Origin: ZC4RG42 sp036676355
GTDB lineage: Bacteria; Pseudomonadota; Gammaproteobacteria; Burkholderiales; SG8-39
DNA: 28,260 nt
Direction of reading: 5' to 3'
NCBI GenBank assembly: GCA_036676355.1
Contig: JAKFDA010000028.1
Span: 1 to 28,260 of the forward strand
Under the pieces are notes generated by a model. That model did no database searches, had not been told where the DNA came from, and saw only the letters and a program-made list of their open reading frames with translations. Shown here piece after piece: positions 13,571-20,897 of the stretch (the first letter of the stretch is position 1; every line of letters begins with the position of its first letter). The position numbers and the translations under genes were made by a program.

Positions 13571-14932
13571 CTATTCGTCCTGCTTGTCTTCCACACGCAC
13601 CTGTGCGCTGCCGCGCGCGAAGCCGATCGTCAACGCTTCGCCGTGCGTAAGCTGTGCCGCTGCGCGCACGACGCCGCCGTGCTCGTCGGTCACGATGCTG
13701 TAACCGCGCGCCAGCACGGCGCGCGGATCGAGATGCGTCAGTGCGCGACTCAAACTTTCCAGGCGCGCGTCGGTTGTGCTCAGGCGACGCTCGGAGGCAA
13801 CCGTAACACGTCGCATCAACGCATTGACGTGCGACTGCCGCGCGTCGATGTTCGGCAGCGCCCGGCAACCGCGTTCGACCAGACTGCGCACCTGCCACTG
13901 CCGCTTCTCGAAATCGCGCGCGGTCGCGCTTATCAGTCGGCTTTGCAGTTGTGCCAGTAATGCCTGTTGCGCTTGCAGTCGGCGGCCGGGATGAAGGAGC
14001 CGCCGGCTCAGGTGATCGACATGCTGCATGCGCGACTCGATGTGTCGCGTGATGCAGCGACCCGATGCCTGCGTCAACCGCGCGAGTTGCGCCAACAATT
14101 CTTCGCGCGACGGGCTGAGCAGTTCGGCCGCGGCAGTAGGCGTAGGCGCGCGCTGATCCGCGGCGAAATCGGCGATGGTGAAATCCGTCTCGTGGCCGAC
14201 GCCACAGACCACGGGAACGGTACAGGCGCGAATGGCGTGCGCGACCGCTTCGTTGTTGAACGCCCATAGGTCCTCGATGCTGCCGCCGCCGCGACACAGA
14301 ATCAGCGCATCGACCTCTGCACGCCGGCCGGCCGTATGCAGCGCGGCGACGATTTCGTCCGGCGCCGCGTCGCCCTGTACCGAAGTCGGATAGACGATCA
14401 CCGCAATGGCGGGATTGCGGCGCCTGAGAGTCGTCAGCACATCGCGCAACGCCGCGGCGTGCAGTGACGTGACGATGCCGATGGCGCGCGGGTAGGGCGG
14501 CAGATCGCGCTTCAGTTGCGCGTCGAACAGCCCTTCCGCGGCCAGTCGATCGCGCAGTCGCACGAAGGCTTCGTACAGTGCGCCTTGACCGGCTTGGCGC
14601 ATGAACTCGATGTTGAGCTGGAAATCACCGCGCGCTTCGTAAAGCGTGACCAGCGCGCGCGTTTCGACATGCATGCCTTCGCGCGGTTGCCAGTTCAGAT
14701 ATTGCGCGCGATGCCGGAACATCACGCAGCGCACCTGCGCGCTGTCGTCCTTCAGCGAGAAATACCAGTGCCCGGAACGGGCAAGCGTAAGGTTGGAGAT
14801 TTCGCCTGCCACCCAGGTGAGCGGAAAGCGGTGCTCCAGCAAGTCGCGAATGCTGCGATTGAGCGCCGAAACGCTGAGGATTTCGGCGGCTGCGGCGCCA
14901 TGCGCGCGCATGGAGGAAGAGTACTCGGGCAT
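13571..14932 (-). CDS. xseA: exodeoxyribonuclease VII large subunit
   Basis: This protein of about 453 residues degrades single-stranded DNA in either direction together with the small subunit XseB. The N-terminal OB-fold (LTWVAGEISNLTLARSGHWYFSLKDDSAQVRCVMF) is followed by the catalytic domain with GIVTSLHAAALRDVLTTLRRR, ILCRGGGSIEDLWAFNNE and GVGHETDFTIADFAADQRAPTPTAAAE, and then a long helical segment. The ATG at 14932 is used; the ATG seven codons later is an alternative, and both lack a strong ribosome-binding site. No xseB is nearby. Confidence 0.97.
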   Translation of the reverse strand: MPEYSSSMRAHGAAAAEILSVSALNRSIRDLLEHRFPLTWVAGEISNLTLARSGHWYFSLKDDSAQVRCVMFRHRAQYLNWQPREGMHVETRALVTLYEARGDFQLNIEFMRQAGQGALYEAFVRLRDRLAAEGLFDAQLKRDLPPYPRAIGIVTSLHAAALRDVLTTLRRRNPAIAVIVYPTSVQGDAAPDEIVAALHTAGRRAEVDALILCRGGGSIEDLWAFNNEAVAHAIRACTVPVVCGVGHETDFTIADFAADQRAPTPTAAAELLSPSREELLAQLARLTQASGRCITRHIESRMQHVDHLSRRLLHPGRRLQAQQALLAQLQSRLISATARDFEKRQWQVRSLVERGCRALPNIDARQSHVNALMRRVTVASERRLSTTDARLESLSRALTHLDPRAVLARGYSIVTDEHGGVVRAAAQLTHGEALTIGFARGSAQVRVEDKQDE

Positions 14933-15387
14933 CGGCCGATTCTACGTAAAGCGGCTCATCCTCACACCTTTTCGCCTGACAGAGCAGTGCCGTGCAAGAG
15001 CCCTTTCAATGGTCGTGCACGCGAATGTATCCACAAAGCGGCATGGCTCTTGCGATCGGACCTAGACGATCGCGTCTCTCCCACGACGTTTTACGTAAGA
15101 GGCTGAAAGAAAAAACTATTTTTGGCGATCACAAATTGATCATAGTAGAAAAATCCTTTATACGAGGGCTACTTAGCGCGTGTGCTGACAGACTATGCAC
15201 AACCTTATCCACAACATCTGTGGATAAGGCGCGGTTTGCAAATCTGTCAAGTGCGAAGATTCATTCACACCCGTATTTCTATTGCGCGTTTCGTGTCGAT
15301 CCGTATGCGGCGCGCGCTTTTGTAGCTTGATTGATCGATCCGCCGCCGCTACATTCAGCCACCTTGTCGAGTAGAGGGAGTGAGTGC
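14933..15387. other. non-coding region with AT-rich stretch, GATC cluster and DnaA-box-like sites
   Basis: No gene is supported in these 455 bases between divergent xseA and exbB. From about 15100 to 15170 the sequence is markedly AT-rich against the GC-rich surroundings. Seven GATC tetranucleotides occur between about 15053 and 15339, two of them in the AT-rich stretch. GCGATC and GATCGC flank 15052-15073 as an inverted repeat. A GTATCCACA at 15027-15035 differs from the DnaA-box consensus by one base, and the box cluster at 15193-15229 is listed separately. Promoters for xseA and exbB must lie here, but none is clear. Confidence 0.55.
15193..15229. promoter_or_regulatory. cluster of DnaA-box-like sites, two perfect boxes in inverted orientation
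   Basis: TTATCCACA (15205-15213) and TGTGGATAA (15219-15227) are perfect DnaA boxes facing each other with five bases between them. The symmetry extends to 11-base arms (15203-15213 and 15219-15229). A near-box CTATGCACA (15193-15201, one mismatch) precedes them. No T-run follows, which argues against a terminator. This could be an origin-like DnaA assembly site, a titration site, or a DnaA-controlled operator for exbB or xseA. Confidence 0.55.
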
Positions 15388-16005
15388 GTGTTCGAACTTA
15401 TTCGCGCCGCCGGATGGCCAATCTGGTTTTTGCTTATCGCATCCGTGATTGCGGTCGCGCTCATCATCGAGCGTCTGATCGTGCTGCGCAGGGAAAAAAT
15501 CATCCCCCAATCGTTGTTCGACAAAGTGGTCGAGGCCTACCGCAAGCAGGGCGTCACACAACAACTCGTCGATGCCGTGTATCAGGATTCCCCGCTCGGA
15601 CGCGTGTTGGCGGCAGGATTGCGCTCGCACAAGGCGCCGCGTCCGGTCATGAAGGAGGCCATCGAGGAGGAAGGCCGCGCGGTCACGCATGATCTGGAAC
15701 GCTTTCTCACCACGCTGGGCACCATCGCTTCCATCAGCCCGCTGATGGGGCTGTTCGGCACCATCGTCGGCATGATCGAAATCTTCGGTGCACAGGCGCC
15801 GGTCTCCGGCGGTGGGACGAGCCCCGAACAGATTGCGCATGGCGTCTCGGTCGCGCTCTACAACACCGGCTTCGGTATTCTCATTGCTGTTCCGGCGACG
15901 ATTTTCTTCCGTCATTTCCGCGGCAAGGTGGAAAGCTTCGTCATGACCATGGAGCAGCAGGCGGCACGTCTGGCCGACATCCTGCTCGGCAATCGAACGG
16001 ATTGA
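15388..16005 (+). CDS. exbB: MotA/TolQ/ExbB proton channel family protein (ExbB-like)
   Basis: This 205-residue inner-membrane protein forms, with ExbD, the proton channel that energises TonB-dependent uptake. Three hydrophobic helices are visible: near the N-terminus (GWPIWFLLIASVIAVALIIERLIVL), the conserved LGTIASISPLMGLFGTIVGMIEIF, and VSVALYNTGFGILIAVPATIFF. The GTG at 15388 is the best start because GGGAG lies seven bases upstream and the protein then begins close to the first helix; an in-frame TTG at 15331 would add 19 unlikely residues. TolQ is the alternative, but the exbD/lpxK context favours ExbB. It begins a seven-gene plus-strand run. No tonB is in the window. Confidence 0.92.
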   Translation: MFELIRAAGWPIWFLLIASVIAVALIIERLIVLRREKIIPQSLFDKVVEAYRKQGVTQQLVDAVYQDSPLGRVLAAGLRSHKAPRPVMKEAIEEEGRAVTHDLERFLTTLGTIASISPLMGLFGTIVGMIEIFGAQAPVSGGGTSPEQIAHGVSVALYNTGFGILIAVPATIFFRHFRGKVESFVMTMEQQAARLADILLGNRTD

Positions 16006-16012
16006 GACGCGA

Positions 16013-16429
16013 ATGAAGTTCCGCAACACCTACAAGGAAGATCCGGACATCAATCTGGTGCCGCTGATCGACGTCTTGCTGGTGATCGTCATCTTCCTGA
16101 TGATCACGACGACGTATTCGAAGTACGCCGAACTGCAGATCAACCTGCCGACGGCCGATGCGGAGCGGCAGGCGGAGCGGCCGAACGAGATCAACATCGC
16201 AGTCAATGCGTCCGGGATGTACACCGTCGATCGAACCGCCGTGCCGTTCACCAATGTCGCCGCGTTGAGTGACGCCATGCGTCGTGCCGCGGGCGACCTG
16301 AAGGATCCGGTCGTGATCATCAACGCCGACGCGAAGGCGACGCACCAGGCGGTGGTGCATGTCATGGAGGCGGCACGCATGGCCGGCTACACGCATGTCA
16401 CGTTCACCACGCAGACATCCGGCAAGTAA
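16013..16429 (+). CDS. exbD: biopolymer transport protein ExbD/TolR family
   Basis: This 138-residue protein has one membrane helix beginning in NLVPLIDVLLVIVIFLMITTTY. Asp20 in that helix corresponds to the essential proton-carrying Asp of ExbD/TolR. A periplasmic domain follows (INIAVNASGMYTVDRTAVPF ... PVVIINADAKATHQAVVHVMEAARMAGYTHVTF). It is the partner of the adjacent ExbB, starting seven bases after its stop. The family assignment is strong; ExbD rather than TolR rests on context. Confidence 0.94.
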   Translation: MKFRNTYKEDPDINLVPLIDVLLVIVIFLMITTTYSKYAELQINLPTADAERQAERPNEINIAVNASGMYTVDRTAVPFTNVAALSDAMRRAAGDLKDPVVIINADAKATHQAVVHVMEAARMAGYTHVTFTTQTSGK

Positions 16430-16458
16430 GTGGTGCGCATGAAAGGGTGTGCCGGACG

Positions 16459-17472
16459 GTGCGCTCTCAGCCGGTGCTTCGCGTGAAACGTCATGCCGTC
16501 GAATTCACGCACCGGCTCTGGTATCGGCATTCGCCGCTCACACTGCTGCTCGTTCCCTTTTCTCTCCTGTTCGGTGTCGTCGCGGCAGCGCGCCGAGCCG
16601 CTTATCGCCGAGGCGTGCTGAAGCGCGAACGCCTCGTCGGGCCGGTCATCGTCGTTGGCAATCTCGTCGCAGGCGGCGCCGGCAAGACGCCGCTGGTGCT
16701 ATGGCTGGTCGCGCAACTGCGTGCGCGCGGCTGGCGGCCCGGCATTCTTTCGCGCGGCTATCAGGGGCGCAACGACACGCCGCGCGCCGTATGGCCGGGC
16801 GCCGACCCGACCGAAGTCGGCGACGAGCCTGCATTGTTGGCCGAACGCAGTGGCGTGCCGGTATGGATCGGACGCCATCGTGTGGCAGCGGGGCGCGCCT
16901 TGCTGGCGGCGCATCCGGAATGCGACGTGCTGGTGTGCGACGACGGCTTGCAGCATTACGCGCTGATGCGTGATTTCGAAATCGCCGTGGAAGACGAGCG
17001 CGGTCTGGGTAACGGCCGGCTGATGCCCGCCGGACCGCTGCGCGAACCGGCGTCGCGTCGCGTCGACGCGACCGTCACCAACGGTACGCAGCGAGCCGGC
17101 GCTTATGCCATGCGCCTCGACGCGGCGGGCTTCTATCCGATTCATGATCCCGAGCAGTCGGTTTCGCTCGGCGATCTGCGCGCGAAACGGCTGCATGCGG
17201 TCGCCGGCATCGGCAATCCGGAGCGGTTCTTTCGCCAGTTGGAAACGCTGGGTTTGCGCTTCGTCGCGCACGCATTTCCGGATCACCATCGTTATCGCGC
17301 AGAGGACCTGCGATTCGACGATTGCGATACGGTACTGATGACGGAGAAGGATGCAGTAAAATGCCGCGCATTCGGTCGCACCGATCTCGTCGCCTTACGC
17401 ATCGAGGCGGTTGTCGACCCCGCGCTGGCTGACCTGATTGAGACCCGACTGCATGGATCCGCGACTGCTTGA
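16459..17472 (+). CDS. lpxK: tetraacyldisaccharide 4'-kinase (lipid A synthesis)
   Basis: LpxK phosphorylates the 4' position of the lipid A disaccharide precursor at the inner membrane. The sequence shows a membrane-associated N-terminal segment (LWYRHSPLTLLLVPFSLLFGVVAAARRAAY), a P-loop GNLVAGGAGKTPLV, LSRGYQG, VGDEPALLAERSGVPVWIGRHR, CDDGLQHYAL and the C-terminal MTEKDAVKC. The true start is uncertain: in-frame GTGs lie at 16447, 16459 and 16486. I chose 16459 because AAAGGG lies 11 bases before it; 16486 would give the most compact N-terminus. Length of about 330-340 residues is normal. Its 3' end overlaps ycaR by 20 bases. Confidence 0.94.
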   Translation: MRSQPVLRVKRHAVEFTHRLWYRHSPLTLLLVPFSLLFGVVAAARRAAYRRGVLKRERLVGPVIVVGNLVAGGAGKTPLVLWLVAQLRARGWRPGILSRGYQGRNDTPRAVWPGADPTEVGDEPALLAERSGVPVWIGRHRVAAGRALLAAHPECDVLVCDDGLQHYALMRDFEIAVEDERGLGNGRLMPAGPLREPASRRVDATVTNGTQRAGAYAMRLDAAGFYPIHDPEQSVSLGDLRAKRLHAVAGIGNPERFFRQLETLGLRFVAHAFPDHHRYRAEDLRFDDCDTVLMTEKDAVKCRAFGRTDLVALRIEAVVDPALADLIETRLHGSATA

Positions 17473-17635
17473 TATTCTCGTCTGCCCGTTGTGCAAGGGC
17501 CCCCTCGTGTATCGCAAGACCGAAGGCGAATTCATCTGCAAGCCCGATCGCCTCGCGTTTCCCATTCGCGACGGCATTCCGGTGATGCTGGAAGAGGAAG
17601 CGCGCCGGCTCGACCCGACCGAAGAAATCAAATAA
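17453..17635 (+). CDS. ycaR: Trm112/YcaR family small protein
   Basis: This 60-residue protein begins MDPRLLDILVCPLCKGPLVY, with a CPLCK half zinc-knuckle, and ends with FPIRDGIPVMLEEEARRL, the full YcaR/UPF0434 pattern. Bacterial members are Trm112-like; eukaryotic Trm112 activates methyltransferases, but the bacterial role is not established. The ATG at 17453 lies inside the end of lpxK in another frame (20-base overlap), indicating coupled translation. The placement between lpxK and kdsB is conserved in proteobacteria. Confidence 0.94.
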   Translation: MDPRLLDILVCPLCKGPLVYRKTEGEFICKPDRLAFPIRDGIPVMLEEEARRLDPTEEIK

Positions 17636-17643
17636 GCCCGGTG

Positions 17644-18417
17644 ATGGCGGGCGTTCCGTTCACTGTCGTCATTCCGGCGCGCTACGCGTCGACGCGCCTG
17701 CCTGCCAAGGCGCTGGCCGATATCGCAGGCAAGCCGATGGTGGTGCGCGTAGCCGAACAGGCACGCAAGAGCGGTGCGGTCGCCGTGCTCATCGCGACCG
17801 ATCACGAAGCGATCGCCGCGGCCGCGCGCCAGCATGGCGTCGAGACGCTGCTCACGCGTGCGGATCATCACTCGGGCACCGATCGCATCGCCGAAGTCGT
17901 CGATGCGTTGAAGCTCGACGACGAAGCCATTGTCGTCAACGTGCAGGGTGACGAACCGCTGATCCCGCCGGCGCTGATCGGCCGACTCGCGCAAACGCTG
18001 GCGCAGCATCCCGACGCAGCCATCGCCAGCGCCTGTCACGCGGTCGAAGACGTCACCGATATGTTCAATCCGAACGTCGTCAAAGTAGTCTGCGACCAGG
18101 CCGGCTACGCCATGTATTTCAGTCGAGCGCCGATCCCCTACGCACGTGACGCATTCGCGGGCGCAAGGCAGGAAATGCCCGCGGATTTGCCGGCCTATCG
18201 GCACCTTGGCATCTACGCTTATCGCGCCGCCTTCCTGCGCGCTTATACGCGACTGGCCCCGGCGCCGATCGAGCGTTTCGAATCGCTCGAACAACTGCGT
18301 GCGCTCTGGCACGGCTATCGCATCGCCATGGTCGTCATCGATACCGCGCCACCCGCCGGCGTGGATACGCCTGAAGATCTGGAGCGCACGCGCGCGCTGT
18401 TCGGCAAAACAGGCTGA
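17644..18417 (+). CDS. kdsB: 3-deoxy-manno-octulosonate cytidylyltransferase (CMP-Kdo synthetase)
   Basis: This 257-residue cytoplasmic enzyme activates Kdo with CTP for transfer to lipid A. It has VVIPARYASTRLPAKALADIAGKPMV (nucleotide-binding start), ATDHEAI, HSGTDRIAEV, VNVQGDEPLI, YFSRAPIPY, HLGIYAYRAAFL and FESLEQLRALWHG, all family hallmarks. The ATG at 17644 lies 8 bases after the ycaR stop; a GTG one codon earlier is an alternative. It forms an LPS-precursor block with lpxK and ycaR. Confidence 0.97.
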   Translation: MAGVPFTVVIPARYASTRLPAKALADIAGKPMVVRVAEQARKSGAVAVLIATDHEAIAAAARQHGVETLLTRADHHSGTDRIAEVVDALKLDDEAIVVNVQGDEPLIPPALIGRLAQTLAQHPDAAIASACHAVEDVTDMFNPNVVKVVCDQAGYAMYFSRAPIPYARDAFAGARQEMPADLPAYRHLGIYAYRAAFLRAYTRLAPAPIERFESLEQLRALWHGYRIAMVVIDTAPPAGVDTPEDLERTRALFGKTG

Positions 18418-18466
18418 AGCGCGTCATCACTTTTTTTGAATCGTTGGCAAGAACAGAAAGGCAATC

Positions 18467-19120
18467 ATGCGACTGATCCTTCTCGGCCCTCCCGGTGCGG
18501 GCAAAGGCACGCAGGCAGCGTTCCTCAAGGAACGCTACGGCATCCCACAAATTTCCACCGGCGACATGCTGCGCGCCGCGGTCAAGGCCGGCACCCCGCT
18601 GGGAATCGCGGCGAAAAAAATCATGGATGCGGGCCAACTCGTATCCGACGACATCATCATCGGTTTGGTGAAGGACCGCTTGCGCGAGCCCGATTGCCGG
18701 AACGGTTATCTGTTCGACGGTTTCCCGCGCACCATTCCGCAGGCGGATGCCTTGAAGGACGCGAAGGTGGCGCTCGACTACGTGGTGGAAATCGATGTCG
18801 ACGATCCGAGCATCATCGAACGCATGAGCGGTCGTCGCGTGCATCCGGCTTCCGGCCGGACGTATCACGTCAAATTCAATCCGCCCAAAATGACGGGCAA
18901 GGACGATGTGACGGGCGAAGACCTCATTCAGCGCGACGACGACAAGGAAGAAACGGTACGCAAGCGGTTGGAGGTGTATCGCCAGCAGACCCGTCCGCTG
19001 GTCGACTATTACTCGAAGTGGGCCGCCACCGGCGACGCTCAGGCGCCGAAGTACCGTCGTATCGAAGGCGTCGGCAGCGTCGATGCGATTCGTGAAACGT
19101 TGTTGACCGCGTTGCGCTGA
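18467..19120 (+). CDS. adk: adenylate kinase
   Basis: This 217-residue enzyme interconverts ATP + AMP and 2 ADP. P-loop GPPGAGKGTQ lies at about 7-16, the AMP-binding segment contains ISTGDMLRAAVKAGTPLG, and LFDGFPRTIPQA follows. The long LID has GRRVHPASGRTYHVKFNPPKMTGKDDVTGEDLIQRDDD, without the zinc Cys set, as in most Gram-negative enzymes. AAAGG lies seven bases before the ATG. It is 49 bases downstream of kdsB and precedes the PPi-dependent phosphofructokinase. Confidence 0.98.
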   Translation: MRLILLGPPGAGKGTQAAFLKERYGIPQISTGDMLRAAVKAGTPLGIAAKKIMDAGQLVSDDIIIGLVKDRLREPDCRNGYLFDGFPRTIPQADALKDAKVALDYVVEIDVDDPSIIERMSGRRVHPASGRTYHVKFNPPKMTGKDDVTGEDLIQRDDDKEETVRKRLEVYRQQTRPLVDYYSKWAATGDAQAPKYRRIEGVGSVDAIRETLLTALR

Positions 19121-19188
19121 ACCATTCGTGCGTCGTCCCGAGCGCGGGCCGACATGCCGTGTGAATGTAGTTTCCAATGGAGGTCGTC

Positions 19189-20445
19189 ATGGCCAAACCC
19201 AGGAATGTCCTCTATGCCCAGTCCGGCGGCGTCACCGCCGTCATCAACGCCAGCGCCTGCGGTGTGATCGAAACCGCGCGTGCCGCGAAGGGCAAAATCG
19301 GCAAGGTTTATGCGGCGCGCAACGGCATCGTCGGCGCGCTGAACGAAGATCTGATCGACACCAGCAAGGAGTCGGTGCGTGCCATCGCGGCGTTGCGCCA
19401 TACGCCCGGCGGCGCATTCGGCTCGGCACGCTTCAAGCTGAAATCCATCGAGGAAGATCGCTCGCAATACGAGCGACTGATCGACGTTTTTCGCGCGCAT
19501 GACATTGGCACGTTCTTCTACAACGGCGGCAACGATTCGATGGACACCGCATGGAAGCTTTCGCGCATCGGTGCGGAGCTTGGTTATCCGGTGGCGTGCA
19601 TCGGCGTGCCGAAGACGGTGGACAACGATCTGGCGCTGACCGACAACTGTCCCGGCTTCGGTTCGGTGGCGAAGTACGTCGCGACCTCCATTCGCGAAGC
19701 GGGTTTCGATGTGGCGTCCATGCACTCGACCTCCACGCAGGTGTTCGTGCTCGAAGTGATGGGCCGTCATGCCGGCTGGATCACGGCCGCGTGCGGACTC
19801 GCCGCCGAAACGGACGATCAGGCGCCGCAAATTCTGCTGTTTCCTGAAGTGCCGTTCGACCAGGCGAAGTTTCTCGCGCGCGTGCAAAAGACGGTCAAGC
19901 GTGTCGGCTGGTGCGCGATCGCCGTATCCGAAGGCCTCAAGGATGCGGATGGTCGCTTCCTCGCCGAAGGCGGCACGCGCGACGCATTCGGCCATGTGCA
20001 GCTGGGCGGCGTCGGCCCGCGCATTGCGCAACTGGTGAAAGACAATCTCGGCTACAAATATCACTGGGCGGTGGCGGATTACTTGCAGCGCGCGGCGCGC
20101 CATCTCGCCTCGAAGGTCGATGTGGAGCAGTCTTATGCGCTTGGCGTTGCCGCGGTGAAACTTGCGCTCGCGGGCCGCAACGCCGTGATGCCGACCATCG
20201 AGCGCATATCCGATCGGCCCTATCGTTGGAAAATCGGCACAGCCCAGCTCAAGGATGTCGCCAACAAAGAGAAAAAGATGCCGCGCAATTTCATTACCCG
20301 CGACGGCTTTCACATCACCGATGCATGCCGCCGTTATCTGTCGCCGCTCATACGCGGGGAGGCGCCGCCGCCGTTCCGCGACGGTCTGCCCGACTATGTC
20401 CGCCTGAAAAATATCGCCGTGCCGAAGCGTCTGGCCAAGGCTTGA
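19189..20445 (+). CDS. pfp: pyrophosphate-dependent 6-phosphofructokinase
   Basis: This 418-residue enzyme reversibly phosphorylates fructose 6-phosphate, here predicted to use PPi instead of ATP. Evidence includes the YAQSGGVTAVINAS start, GGNDSMDT (about 113-120), where an Asp replaces the small residue found at the ATP-site position of ATP-dependent enzymes, and PKTVDND (141-147), with the Lys characteristic of PPi enzymes. MGRHAGWITAA and EGG follow. The ATG at 19189 is set by GGAGG five bases upstream; the ATG at 19177 overlaps that site and is rejected. It follows adk by 68 bases. A PPi-energised proton pump gene, hppA, lies 452 bases downstream on the same strand. Confidence 0.93.
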   Translation: MAKPRNVLYAQSGGVTAVINASACGVIETARAAKGKIGKVYAARNGIVGALNEDLIDTSKESVRAIAALRHTPGGAFGSARFKLKSIEEDRSQYERLIDVFRAHDIGTFFYNGGNDSMDTAWKLSRIGAELGYPVACIGVPKTVDNDLALTDNCPGFGSVAKYVATSIREAGFDVASMHSTSTQVFVLEVMGRHAGWITAACGLAAETDDQAPQILLFPEVPFDQAKFLARVQKTVKRVGWCAIAVSEGLKDADGRFLAEGGTRDAFGHVQLGGVGPRIAQLVKDNLGYKYHWAVADYLQRAARHLASKVDVEQSYALGVAAVKLALAGRNAVMPTIERISDRPYRWKIGTAQLKDVANKEKKMPRNFITRDGFHITDACRRYLSPLIRGEAPPPFRDGLPDYVRLKNIAVPKRLAKA

Positions 20446-20454
20446 AAATCTCTC

Positions 20455-20630
20455 GGGTCATTCCCGCGGAAAGCGGGAATCCAGTTCGCGCCTCTGACGG
20501 TCTCTAAAGGTCAGAACCTGAAACACAGAGATCACAGAGATCACAGAGAACTTCAAGAACTGTTTTTTCTCTGCGCCCTCTGTGGTGCAAGGTGTTGTAA
20601 CGTCCTGGAAAGCGGGGATCCAGGAAAAAT
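20455..20630. repeat. extragenic palindromic repeat element (MITE-like) between pfp and hppA
   Basis: The element begins with ATTCCCGC/GCGGGAAT (20460-20467 and 20473-20480) and ends with CCTGG...CCAGG (20604-20624), a degenerate version of the same palindrome. Between these, CACAGAG occurs three times in tandem (about 20524-20549), and an inverted partner, CTCTGCG..CTCTGTGG, is at about 20569-20585. These modules resemble widespread bacterial extragenic repeats. No gene is present. Confidence 0.65.
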
Positions 20631-20713
20631 CTGCGACACGAAGGCCACGGAAAAAAGCCACGTGCTGCGCGGCAGCCTATTTATGCACTTTCCGTATGCA
20701 ACCAAAGCATGCC

Positions 20714-20719
20714 TATAAT
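20714..20719 (+). promoter_or_regulatory. candidate -10 element (TATAAT) for hppA with structured leader
   Basis: A perfect TATAAT is present; the -35 region (about 20689-20696) is poor. Transcription would start near 20726, leaving a leader of about 170 bases. The leader region carries two GC-rich hairpins: GCGCCGG/CCGGCGC (20720-20755, partly overlapping the start site) and GCGCCCCGGC/GCCGGGCGC (20802-20823, one bulge). Whether the leader regulates hppA cannot be told from sequence. Confidence 0.45.
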
Positions 20720-20897
20720 GCGCCGGGCTGTTCATGTACTGGATCGCTCCGGCGCGTTTTGAAAGTCGTACGTTAGAACTCAAGCTTTCGACGCGTAACG
20801 CGCGCCCCGGCCTTGCCGGGCGCCGCCGTGCTTCACTTCATCAACAGGTGGAGTCGCAACACGCAGCAGTAGCTCCACCACAGGGGAGGAGAACTGA

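Noticed and set aside
12873..14297. Extended N-terminus for sodB in the same open frame
   Set aside because: The extension runs into xseA in another frame; the ATG at 13451 has a good ribosome-binding site and gives the normal Fe-SOD start.
15203..15229. 11-base-arm palindrome considered as a terminator
   Set aside because: No T-run follows on either strand and the arms contain exact DnaA boxes, so a protein-binding site is more likely.
20524..20549. CACAGAG tandem copies considered as a CRISPR array
   Set aside because: Units are about 9 bases long with no unique spacers and belong to a palindromic extragenic repeat.
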